Source: GCA-2720975 sp964467985 (lineage in GTDB: Bacteria > Planctomycetota > UBA1135 > GCA-002686595). From it: a DNA stretch of 64,000 bases. Under the pieces are notes generated by a model. The model was not told the DNA's origin. It made no database searches and saw only the letters and a list, made by a program, of their open reading frames with translations. Within the stretch, counting starts at the first letter, position 1; each line of letters begins with the position of its first letter. A program made the translations under genes and the position numbers. The stretch is from positions 62,001 to 126,000 of the forward strand of contig CAYXTP010000004.1 of NCBI GenBank assembly GCA_964467985.1, in the 5' to 3' direction. This document shows, in pieces, positions 50,848-58,792 of the stretch.

Positions 50848-51342
50848 TCACTCGCCTCCCGGCGGATCGGCTGGATGTTCTCCAGCGTTGAACGTCTCGA
50901 AGGCTCCGTGCAGGTCAGCCTCCACCGCGGCCAGGCGAGCGGGCTCCCAGACCTCGACCCGGTTGCCGCAGCCAACCATGGTCAGCTGCCGGTCGATGCC
51001 CGCCTTCTGCCGCAGGGTCTCTGGCAACAGCAGGCGCCCGGACTTGAGCTTCACCTCTTCCACCTTGCCGTAGAAATCCCGTTGGGCCAGGAGCTCGGCG
51101 GGAGAAGGAAAAGCACTCTTCGAGAAGGCCTGGCGAGCCAAGTCGAAGTCCGCGTGGCCCAAGAGGTACAGGCAGCCCCCGGGTCCCAGGGTCACGACGA
51201 CGGTCGCATCGCCGCAGTCGTCTTTCCTCAATTCCGGCAGGAAGCGCTTGGGGAAAAAGACCCGGCCCTTGTCATCTAGGGGGTGCTGGGAGGTCCCCAA
51301 GAAGCGAGTCAACCGCCTCGAAACCGGCTCGGACGGCTCCAT
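50848..51342 (-). CDS. mraZ: Transcriptional regulator MraZ
   Basis: About 164 residues from ATG 51342; ATG 51372 would add ten residues. The SpoVT/AbrB-like signatures are FLGTSQHPLDDKGRVFFPKRF in the N-terminal half and YGKVEEVKLKSGRLLLPETLRQKAGI in the second. MraZ binds repeats upstream of the cluster and regulates its own operon. It has an extended, acidic C-terminal tail. A terminator (51420-51450) separates it from the upstream gene, so the dcw promoter should lie in the roughly 80 bases between. I could not pick out clear TGGG-type MraZ boxes there. Confidence 0.93.
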   Translation of the reverse strand: MEPSEPVSRRLTRFLGTSQHPLDDKGRVFFPKRFLPELRKDDCGDATVVVTLGPGGCLYLLGHADFDLARQAFSKSAFPSPAELLAQRDFYGKVEEVKLKSGRLLLPETLRQKAGIDRQLTMVGCGNRVEVWEPARLAAVEADLHGAFETFNAGEHPADPPGGE

Positions 51343-51419
51343 TGACCTCCACTTTGCTCCATCTAGCGACATTTGAGCATTCTTGCGCTCCACTACCCCA
51401 ATTGAAAGCACGGACTTGC

Positions 51420-51450
51420 AAAAAGGCCCCCTAGCAGGTCAGTAGGGGCC
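51420..51450 (-). terminator. Rho-independent terminator upstream of mraZ
   Basis: On the minus strand GGCCCCTA pairs with TAGGGGGCC (one bulged G) around a nine-base loop and is followed by TTTTT. It ends transcripts from the upstream minus-strand genes (51663-53328 and beyond) before the dcw cluster. Confidence 0.75.
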
Positions 51451-51662
51451 GCTTCCGGCCGGGCCACCACGCAGGATCCTGTGGCTAGATCGAGCGGACC
51501 CACTATGGGTGGTGGGGCACGGGCCGCGAACGAGGTCCACAGGGGTTGCTACTTTTTGGCCACGAAATACCCCCTGCCGGCCGCCGCCGGGACTGCCCGA
51601 GCAACCCACCCTCTCCGCCGGGGTGGGATCTGGCCCTGGCGGCCTGGCCGGACTCGCGGCCC

Positions 51663-52352
51663 TCAGGAATCCGTTGGCGCGAGATCCGAGGCACCCAGCT
51701 CGCCATCGGACCCCACCTGCGCCTCGACCGCTTCCTCGGGGCCCGGCAATTGGATGCCCCCCTCCCCTTCAGCTCCATCGAAGATGGCCTGCAGTTCGGT
51801 GCGCATCTCGGCCATCCGGTCCGCATCAAAATCGTAGACGAATACCTTGTAGCGCTCTTCGTGCCGGGGACGACGGACCAAGAAAGCCTCCTCATCTCCT
51901 TCGCGCAGCAGCTTCTCCACCTTCAGGCGTCGTTTGCGCATCAGCAGTAGACAGAGGAGATAGCGCAACTCCCTCAAGCCCTGCTCCTCGCACCCCTCCA
52001 ACTCCAAGAAGAGACGCTCGAGCGCGGTCAGATCCAGCTGTACGGTGCGTTTGCGATCCACGAGGTGGCGGCCGTACCACCAGAACAGGTCCCGCACGAC
52101 GGGAGGCTCTCCCGCACTTTGGCCCCCGGTTTCCTCGTTCGCCAAGAACTGCGCTCGTTCTGCAGAGGCAGCTGAGCATTCTTGGCTCGCACATCCCTCG
52201 GGTTTGCCCTCCCACCATTGCACGCAATGCTCTTGGCGATCGAGTCCCTCGGGCCCTACCGACAGGGTGTTCACGATCCGCTCTCCATCGTCGAAGGTGC
52301 GCTCGCACGCAGCGCAGACGCCATAACGGCGGGTGATCTTCCAGCTATTCAT
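51663..52352 (-). CDS. Conserved-looking hypothetical protein with N-terminal Cys pairs
   Basis: A 229-residue protein. N-terminal CAACERTFDDGERIV (CxxC at about 13-16) and a later HCVQWWEGKPEGC suggest a zinc-binding module (about residues 10-60). The middle is helical and Leu-rich (TALERLFLELEG to LRYLLCLLLMRKRRLKVEKLL, then YKVFVYDFDADRMAEMRTEL), and the C-terminus is acidic and low-complexity. No family is identified. From memory, similar two-cysteine-pair proteins occur in Planctomycetota next to mraZ. It is about 60 bases from the HEAT lipoprotein gene and is cut off from mraZ by a terminator. Confidence 0.7.
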   Translation of the reverse strand: MNSWKITRRYGVCAACERTFDDGERIVNTLSVGPEGLDRQEHCVQWWEGKPEGCASQECSAASAERAQFLANEETGGQSAGEPPVVRDLFWWYGRHLVDRKRTVQLDLTALERLFLELEGCEEQGLRELRYLLCLLLMRKRRLKVEKLLREGDEEAFLVRRPRHEERYKVFVYDFDADRMAEMRTELQAIFDGAEGEGGIQLPGPEEAVEAQVGSDGELGASDLAPTDS

Positions 52353-52410
52353 TGGTGAGGTGTGTGCGAGTCCAGTGTGCAGACGGCCCCAGGGTAGTCG
52401 GGCCGGCCTT

Positions 52411-53328
52411 CTAGTTCCCCGAGTCTCTGGTCTTTTTGCGCTCGGCCAGCCAGTCGCGGTACCAGCCTCCCCACCCCTTAACGGAACGGCGATCTTCGGT
52501 TTGGGTCAACAACTGCAAGGCCTCTTGGCCGACTCGATACAAGCGAAAGGCGGAAGCCTGTTCGGCCCTCTGCAAGAACTTGATCAGGTCGGGCACGGCG
52601 CGCGGGTCCTGCAGACTGGCTAGCCCCATGGCGGCCTCGCCCGCCACGCCCTCGTCCGAATCGTGCAGGGCACGGGCAAGGGCATTGCGCGCGGGGTAGA
52701 GATTCGAGTCCCGGCCACCGCGGCGTGCGATAGCGGCAGCCGCCGTCTTGCGCACCAGCCAATCACCGTCTTGGGCGAGGCAGGCAGCCAAGGCCGTGCG
52801 CACCTCGGGCTCCAGATCGTACCCGTAGGGGAGTTGTCCCAGCAGATTCACGGCCCTGCGTCGAGACTGTTCCTCGGGCCGGTCCATGCTGGCCAGGCAG
52901 GCGGGAATCGCGGGCACTCCGATGGACATCAGAACTTCGGAGGTCAAGAAGGCAGTCGCGCCGTCACCGATCAGGTGCAACTCCATTAGCGTCGGCACGG
53001 AGGCTTCGCCCAGGATGACCAGCTCCGCTCGAGCCCGTTCGAATAACCCGTGCCTCGCGCTGGTGTGGGCCGCCAATTCTGAGCGCGCATAGGAACCGAG
53101 CAGCACGGCGGCGAGGTTCTCGACCAAAAAGGTGCGCGCCGCATCCTCCTTGAGGCAGGCCGCGCGGCGTTCGTTCCAGTCGGGTGCTTCGTCTAGCCAA
53201 GCGCGCCAGAGTTCCCTGTAGTGCTCGGGCAGCTCGGCCACAGGTGTCAGGTCCGGCCGCGCCGGCGCAGCTCCGCAACCGCTCAGGGGCCAGGCGAGAA
53301 TCAGGCAGATGGCGAGACGGGCGGACAT
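52411..53328 (-). CDS. HEAT-repeat lipoprotein
   Basis: A 305-residue protein with lipoprotein signal (MSARLAICLILAWPLSGC, lipid Cys at 18). PBS/HEAT-like repeats follow, for example VPTLMELHLIGDGATAFLTSEVL, SRRRAVNLLGQLPYGYD, LVRKTAAAAIARRGGRDS and VAGEAAMGLASLQDPRAVPDLIKFL. It is probably an envelope scaffold. It lies about 100 bases downstream of the GT4 gene 53431-54825. Confidence 0.82.
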   Translation of the reverse strand: MSARLAICLILAWPLSGCGAAPARPDLTPVAELPEHYRELWRAWLDEAPDWNERRAACLKEDAARTFLVENLAAVLLGSYARSELAAHTSARHGLFERARAELVILGEASVPTLMELHLIGDGATAFLTSEVLMSIGVPAIPACLASMDRPEEQSRRRAVNLLGQLPYGYDLEPEVRTALAACLAQDGDWLVRKTAAAAIARRGGRDSNLYPARNALARALHDSDEGVAGEAAMGLASLQDPRAVPDLIKFLQRAEQASAFRLYRVGQEALQLLTQTEDRRSVKGWGGWYRDWLAERKKTRDSGN

Positions 53329-53430
53329 GACTGGTCGCTATCCTCCGTTCTCTCGGCCTGTTCGTCCATGGGAGAGTGGGCCGGGATGCCCGGCGTCCGG
53401 GCGGGCCAGACGCTCGCAATCGACCAGGCT

Positions 53431-54825
53431 TCATCCCCCTCCCAGACCCAGCTCCGCGGCGGAGGTCTGAGAGCACTGCCGATCCCAACTGGCCTGGGCT
53501 GCGGTGCGTACGCGGCTCTCGAACCAGTTTTGCTCGGGTAGGCCTGCGGGGGCCGGCCCTTCACAGGCGCGCCGCCAAAGATCCAGGTGCAAGTTCGTGA
53601 TATCGACCAGGTCGGGACCGAGGGGTACACGATCCAAGCAGGGCGCCGGGACGTCCGAGCACAAGCGAGCCAAGGCGCGAGCGAGATCGAGCTGCTCACC
53701 CTGCTCGTAGAACTCGACGCCCGCTTCATCCCCAAAGCGCTCGAGGAACGCCGGGGTACCCGGCAGCAACATGGGCAAGCCCAATTCGAAGGCCTCGTCC
53801 GCCACAAGGCCGTAGGATTCCGGCGCCAGAGAGCCCACCACGGCCGCATGTACCTGAGCCACCGGGTGCTGGCCGAGGTCTTCCGGCGCGAAGGGGCCGT
53901 GCTGAATGCACGTCAATCCAGGGGGCAGGTCGAAGACCGCCAAGTCCAGCGGCTGCCCTCCGGCCAAGTGCAACTCGATGGGCCGCGGCACCCCCGCTCG
54001 CACGACGGAGCAGAGTGCACGCAGGATCAGGTCGGCCCCCTTGATCACGCCGCCGCCACTCCACTGACCCAGGCGCAGAGCTGCAGCAGACGCCTCCCAG
54101 GAATCCCCCTTGCGGGCGGGAGGAGTCAGCCGAATGGCTCGTGCTGGGGGAATGACCAAGGCACCGAGCGTGCGACCTGTTGCGCGAGCCAGCGCTTCCC
54201 CATGGGCCAGGCTTGGCACGATTCTCTGGCGCGCAAGTTTCAACTCGCGTTCCAAGCCTGCCCGTCGTTCGCCGAACAAGATCATTTGCTGTTCCAAGGG
54301 CACCCAAGGAGTTCGCGGAGCCAGGGCTCCCGCACAGGACAGGCAAACGCCCGTCGACTGCAACTCTGTACATGGGCCACGCCGTTCTGGATGCACACGC
54401 AAAGACAGCAAGCAAGAAGTGAGGTGATCACCCAAGGAGACCAGTGCTGGAACTCCCGCCCGTGCAGCGCGGAGCACGAGATCATCGCTAAGACGCAACC
54501 AGTGCATGACGTGCACGACGTCAGGTCGCCATTCGCGAAGCAGAATTGAGAAGGCCTCCCCCACCTGGGGCGAATGCAACTTCTGCCAATGGTCGAAGTA
54601 CAAGTCGCTGCGGTGCAAGCGGCTCACGCGAATGCGCGCCCCGGTGCTTGGGTCTCGGTCTTCCTGCTCGCTGATCCGAAACTCAGGTCCGTGGTCCAAG
54701 GATCCGGCCACAACCAGAATTTCGTGTCCCCTGGCGGCACAGGCGCGCGCCAGGGCCTGAGTCGCCCCTTCGGTCCCACCGCGCAGTTCGGGCGGATAGC
54801 CGTGAACGGCGAGCAGGACTCTCAC
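53431..54825 (-). CDS. Glycosyltransferase family 4
   Basis: 464 residues from GTG 54825, which overlaps the stop of the upstream GT4 gene as GTGA. It begins VRVLLAVHGYPPELRGGTEGATQALA. The GT-B architecture shows a Cys-containing N-domain stretch (SCLLSLRVHPERRGPC ... GVCLSCAGAL) that matches the pattern in the other two GT4 genes here, then the donor domain with VIKGADLILRALCSVV and SLAPESYGLVADEAFELGLPML (E-x7-E region). It should transfer a sugar from an NDP donor during surface polysaccharide synthesis in the cytoplasm. Confidence 0.87.
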   Translation of the reverse strand: MRVLLAVHGYPPELRGGTEGATQALARACAARGHEILVVAGSLDHGPEFRISEQEDRDPSTGARIRVSRLHRSDLYFDHWQKLHSPQVGEAFSILLREWRPDVVHVMHWLRLSDDLVLRAARAGVPALVSLGDHLTSCLLSLRVHPERRGPCTELQSTGVCLSCAGALAPRTPWVPLEQQMILFGERRAGLERELKLARQRIVPSLAHGEALARATGRTLGALVIPPARAIRLTPPARKGDSWEASAAALRLGQWSGGGVIKGADLILRALCSVVRAGVPRPIELHLAGGQPLDLAVFDLPPGLTCIQHGPFAPEDLGQHPVAQVHAAVVGSLAPESYGLVADEAFELGLPMLLPGTPAFLERFGDEAGVEFYEQGEQLDLARALARLCSDVPAPCLDRVPLGPDLVDITNLHLDLWRRACEGPAPAGLPEQNWFESRVRTAAQASWDRQCSQTSAAELGLGGG

Positions 54826-56234
54826 CCCAGCGACCCCTGCTGCGCGAGGCAGGCCGAGTAGTGCGCCAGGATTTGGTCCGTGCATTCGTCCCACGTGGGG
54901 AATTCAGGCTTGGATGCAAACTCGATTTGGCCACGCGGATCGCCAGCCTCAAGGCACCTTGTGAGAACCGCAGCCAAGGCCTCTACATCTCCCACCGGAA
55001 AGCGCCAGCCATTCACACCCTCCTGCACGAGTTCCGCCATACCTCCCAAATCGGTCACGACGACCGGCAAGCCCGCGCCCATGGCTTCCATCAGGACCAG
55101 TGGGCGATTCTCAAACCACAGACTTGGGACCACGAGCAAGTCCGCGCGGCCCAAGGCCGCAGCCACCTGTACGCGGTCCAGCCCACCCGCGAGGCGAGCC
55201 CCCACTTCACGGGCCATGCGCGAGAGTTCCTCTGCGTAGCCCGCGTCCTGAAACACCGGACCATGCAGGCGCAGCGTTGCCTGGGAGCGCAGTGCTGGAT
55301 CCAGTTGCCCCCACGCCTCAAGCAGAACATGGACTCCCTTGACCGGAATCATCGATCCGAGGAACAGCACCTCCGTGTGCTGCTTCGCGCCGGACGGCGA
55401 GCCGGTCGCAAGGGCTGGCGCCGGCTCCGCATCCAAGCCGGTTGGCATGTAGTGGATGGTGTCGGGATCGAGCCCCCAGCGGACGAGTCGTTCGCGTAGG
55501 AACTTGCTGGGCGCGAGAAAACGCTGCACGGCAGCCGGCACGCGTTGTCGTAGGGCCGCACTGCGGTCAGAGGCCGCTTGCTGAAAGCGCTTCTGGATTG
55601 CAGTGCCGACCGGCTCCTCTTGCGCGCTGGGCTTGGAGAGCCGCTTGTGTATCTTGCGCGCGAGAGGCCCCAGGTCCAACCCGGTCATGCGTCTCAACCC
55701 GGCCAAGGACTCTCCTGCCCGCTTGGCCCTAACACTCTGTGTCCAGGCAAATGATGGCAGGCAGCTACCGCAGCGCTCGAACTCGACGGTGGTGCACAGC
55801 TCGCCGCCGGGGCGCACGAGCTGGCCCATGCGCGGGCACTCAAGCCAATAGTCGTGCAAGGTCATGAGCACCGCGGCGCCGAAGTCGCGTGCGACCTCCA
55901 GACACCCCACCGAGAGATACATCAGGTGTTGGAAATGCACGACCTGCGGATCGATTCGTCGCATCTCCTCTCGAAAGAGCGCGTCGATCCCAGGGTGTTG
56001 CCATGTTTGCTCGAAGGACTCGTGGTAGAGGTTGTTGATGACCTCGGTCACGGGCAGGCCATCGAACGAGCGCCGATCAACTTGCAGGTCGTCACGGCCC
56101 GTGTCCTTGTCGCAAGTGAACACGTGGACCTCGTGCCCGCGGGCCTGCAAGCGCCGCGCCAATTCAGCCGTGTAGACCTCCGTGCCCGCCGTCGAGCGGG
56201 GCGGGAAGCGGTGGCTGACGAGGAGCACGCGCAT
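54822..56234 (-). CDS. Glycosyltransferase family 4
   Basis: 470 residues from ATG 56234, excluding 15 upstream codons before MRVLLVSHRFPPRSTAGTEVY. The N-domain holds LMTLHDYWLECPRMGQL and ELCTTVEFERCGSCLPS, a Cys-rich region, then the donor domain with IPVKGVHVLLEAWGQL and SLWFENRPLVLMEAMGAGLPVVVTDLGGMAELV, the typical E-x7-E and glycine region of GT4. The DUF805/SRPBCC gene is divergent from it across about 130 bases. It overlaps the next GT4 gene by GTGA. Confidence 0.9.
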   Translation of the reverse strand: MRVLLVSHRFPPRSTAGTEVYTAELARRLQARGHEVHVFTCDKDTGRDDLQVDRRSFDGLPVTEVINNLYHESFEQTWQHPGIDALFREEMRRIDPQVVHFQHLMYLSVGCLEVARDFGAAVLMTLHDYWLECPRMGQLVRPGGELCTTVEFERCGSCLPSFAWTQSVRAKRAGESLAGLRRMTGLDLGPLARKIHKRLSKPSAQEEPVGTAIQKRFQQAASDRSAALRQRVPAAVQRFLAPSKFLRERLVRWGLDPDTIHYMPTGLDAEPAPALATGSPSGAKQHTEVLFLGSMIPVKGVHVLLEAWGQLDPALRSQATLRLHGPVFQDAGYAEELSRMAREVGARLAGGLDRVQVAAALGRADLLVVPSLWFENRPLVLMEAMGAGLPVVVTDLGGMAELVQEGVNGWRFPVGDVEALAAVLTRCLEAGDPRGQIEFASKPEFPTWDECTDQILAHYSACLAQQGSLG

Positions 56235-56363
56235 AGGCCGCGAGTCTAACCACCCCACCCGGGCACCCGTCAGCAGCAAATCTTGAGGATTCGTGTGTTC
56301 CGCATCCGGACTGAGCAGTTCGGTTCTGGTGCGCCGTGGTCGATGCGGGCTAGGCTATTCAAC

Positions 56364-57713
56364 ATGTCCAGGCTGCGCGAGCTATTCACCCTCAGCGGAT
56401 CTGTCGGACGGTCTCAATACCTCGCCGCCGGTCTGGGCTTGGCCCTGCTCAAGTACACCGTCGACGCCGGTTCCTGCCTGCTGCTGACGGGCACGTTTTG
56501 GGATCCAGTGACCTACCTCGACCCGACCTTCGGCACGCGCATGCAAGGGGTCGGTCACCTGCCCACCGCGTACCTGGTGTTCCTCATTCTGTGGGCCCTG
56601 CCCTTCTTGTGGATCGGGGTAGCCATGAGTGCCCGACGGGCGCGGGATGCTGGGCTCTCCCAGTGGCTGAGCCTCGCTTTTCTCTTGCCCTACATCTCGC
56701 TGGCCACCATCGCGCTGCTGGTCGTGCGCGCACCGCGGGGCCCACGCGCAGCGGTGCACGGGCCCCAGGAATTCACCTTCCGCACGGCCATGTTTGGCTT
56801 GGCCTTCACGGTCCTCGCCGGCACGGGCTTGATCGCCCTGCTCACTGAGGGACTGCACTACTACGGCACGGCCCTGTTCGTCGGCATTCCGTTCATGCTG
56901 GGTGCGGTCACGGGTTTCCTGTTCAATGCTCCCAAGCAACAGTCGGCGTGGGCCACGGTGGGGACCACGACCTTGGCGCTCCTGTTGGGCTTCCTGGCCA
57001 TGCTGACCTTCGCCTTGGAAGGCTACGTCTGCCTCACCATGGCCTTCCCCATCATGTTGGTCGCCGCGGTGCCAGGCTCCCTCATGGGACGCGTGCTGGC
57101 GGACATGGCGGTGGCCCCCGACCGCACCCTGGGCTTGGTGTTGCTTGGGCTTCCTCTGGGCGCCATGGCTCAGCAGCACTGGGCCCACACGGATCAACGA
57201 GAGGTGGTCACGTCCATCGAAATCGATGCTGCGCCGGAGGAGGTCTGGGAAAACGTGATCGCCTTCTCCGAGCTCCCGATCCCCACCGACTGGCTATTCC
57301 GTACCGGTATCGCCTACCCCCTGCGAGCCCGCATCGAGGGCCAGGGAGTCGGAGCTGTGCGCTACTGTGAATTCTCTACGGGGGCCTTTGTGGAGCCCAT
57401 TACCCGTTGGGACGCGCCCCAGCGCCTGTCCTTTGACGTGCTCGATCAGCCTGACCCCATGCAGGAGTGGAGCTTCTACGCGCACGTCAACGCTCCACAC
57501 TTGGAAGAGTCCTTCCGTAGCGTGCGCGGCGAGTTTCGCTTGATAGCGCTACCCAGCGGTGGGACTCGACTGGAGGGCAGCACGTGGTACGAAGTCGAGA
57601 TGGGACCCGCGGCCTATTGGAAACTGTGGGGCGACGCGATCGTGCACCGCATCCACAAGCGAGTGCTGCGACACATCCGTGACGTCTCGGAGACTTCGGA
57701 CCCAACCCTTTAG
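56364..57713 (+). CDS. DUF805-like membrane domain fused to SRPBCC/polyketide-cyclase domain
   Basis: About 449 residues from ATG 56364. The N-terminal half has DUF805 features (LFTLSGSVGRSQYL, then VGVAMSARRARDAGLSQWLSLAFLLPYISL) and several transmembrane helices up to about residue 275. The C-terminal domain (about 290-440) has VTSIEIDAAPEEVWENVIAF and later RLEGSTWYEVEMGPAAYWKLWGDAIVHRIHKRVLRHIRDV, the SRPBCC (START-like) fold that binds lipids or hydrophobic ligands. The fusion suggests a membrane-bound lipid-binding protein. It interrupts the minus-strand polysaccharide operon and shares its last four bases (TTAG) with the GT2 gene on the other strand. Confidence 0.8.
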   Translation: MSRLRELFTLSGSVGRSQYLAAGLGLALLKYTVDAGSCLLLTGTFWDPVTYLDPTFGTRMQGVGHLPTAYLVFLILWALPFLWIGVAMSARRARDAGLSQWLSLAFLLPYISLATIALLVVRAPRGPRAAVHGPQEFTFRTAMFGLAFTVLAGTGLIALLTEGLHYYGTALFVGIPFMLGAVTGFLFNAPKQQSAWATVGTTTLALLLGFLAMLTFALEGYVCLTMAFPIMLVAAVPGSLMGRVLADMAVAPDRTLGLVLLGLPLGAMAQQHWAHTDQREVVTSIEIDAAPEEVWENVIAFSELPIPTDWLFRTGIAYPLRARIEGQGVGAVRYCEFSTGAFVEPITRWDAPQRLSFDVLDQPDPMQEWSFYAHVNAPHLEESFRSVRGEFRLIALPSGGTRLEGSTWYEVEMGPAAYWKLWGDAIVHRIHKRVLRHIRDVSETSDPTL

Positions 57714-58792
57714 CGCAGGAGCGGCCGAACCAGGGACCAGACTCCGCGCAACAACGCATCGACCACGGCCACCAACCCGGCGCCCGCGCGGCTCTGTTCC
57801 AGGGCGGGAGTGACGGTCAACGGGCCACCCACCAAGAGACTGCGGTCGCCCACGGTGCGCCGTGCCTGGGTTTCTTTGCGCATGCGCAAGCTCACCGGCA
57901 GGCTCCTGAGCACGGCCCACTTGCCGCGCATCCAGGCGCCTAATGCACCCTTGGATATGGCGAACCCCAACCAGACGCACTCGTACACGCACAGCCCGGG
58001 CAGGCACACGAGCAAGGTCCACCAGTGGTAGGTCTTGAGCAGGAACAACCAGCGGTTACGAGAGTGGTAGAAGACGCGCGGCGCGGGGTAGCGACCGGCC
58101 TCCCGGAAACTCAGTCCGGGAGTGCCTGCATCGTGGTGAACCAACGCATTTTCGACGGCCAGCAAGGTGTGCCCCGCCTGGCGCAGTCGCAGGGAGAGGT
58201 CCAAGTCTTCAAAGAGAATGAAATAGCGTTCGTCGTAGCCACCTAGATCCAACAGGACTTCGCGGTCGCAGAGCACGCAAACGGAGACGAAGACATCGAC
58301 CTCTTCAAGATCTTCCCCGCGCGCCTGCTCCAGCGGACAGTAGAAGTTGCGCAGAGAAATCAAACCGGCGTAGTGCACAGAGCCCGCGTCGTAGTGCACC
58401 CGATCGGGCTCCGACCGGAATACGCTGCGTGGTGCGAGCACCTTGGCGTCAGGTCTCTTGCGTGCCGCATCACATAGACGCTCCAGCATGCCAGGCGTCA
58501 CGACGGCGTCGTTGTCCAAGCTCAGTACCCAGGGCGTGGTGGCCGCCTTGAAGCCAGCATTGCGTGCGCGCGCGGGGCCCGCGTTCTCCCCCAACTCAAT
58601 GATGCGTACCTGTGGGTGGTGCTCGCGCAACCACTGCAACGACCCGTCGGTGGAGGCATTGTCGACCACGATCACCTCTGCCAAACAGCAGGACTGCAGG
58701 GCCTCCAAGCAGGCGGGCAGGTACTCGCGTCCCTGGTAGTTGCAGATCACCGCGCTGACTGCGCCGGGACGGTCCTCAGGGGGGGCGCTCAT
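57710..58792 (-). CDS. Glycosyltransferase family 2 (rhamnosyltransferase-like)
   Basis: A 360-residue protein. GT-A fold: AVSAVICNYQGREYLPACLEAL, VIVVDNASTDGSLQWL and TPWVLSLDNDAVVTPGML (D-x-D-type LDNDA), then YDERYFILFEDLDLSLRLRQAGH (the ED acceptor motif of WbbL-like enzymes). The C-terminal half carries a hydrophobic stretch (TLLVCLPGLCVYECVWLGFAI) that could associate with the membrane. It adds one sugar to a growing glycan. It ends adjacent to the PIG-L-GT2 fusion gene. Confidence 0.88.
   Translation of the reverse strand: MSAPPEDRPGAVSAVICNYQGREYLPACLEALQSCCLAEVIVVDNASTDGSLQWLREHHPQVRIIELGENAGPARARNAGFKAATTPWVLSLDNDAVVTPGMLERLCDAARKRPDAKVLAPRSVFRSEPDRVHYDAGSVHYAGLISLRNFYCPLEQARGEDLEEVDVFVSVCVLCDREVLLDLGGYDERYFILFEDLDLSLRLRQAGHTLLAVENALVHHDAGTPGLSFREAGRYPAPRVFYHSRNRWLFLLKTYHWWTLLVCLPGLCVYECVWLGFAISKGALGAWMRGKWAVLRSLPVSLRMRKETQARRTVGDRSLLVGGPLTVTPALEQSRAGAGLVAVVDALLRGVWSLVRPLLR

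Noticed and set aside
51343..51420. MraZ operator repeats upstream of mraZ
   Set aside because: Scattered TGGAG/TGGGG words exist, but no clear set with ten-base spacing could be shown.
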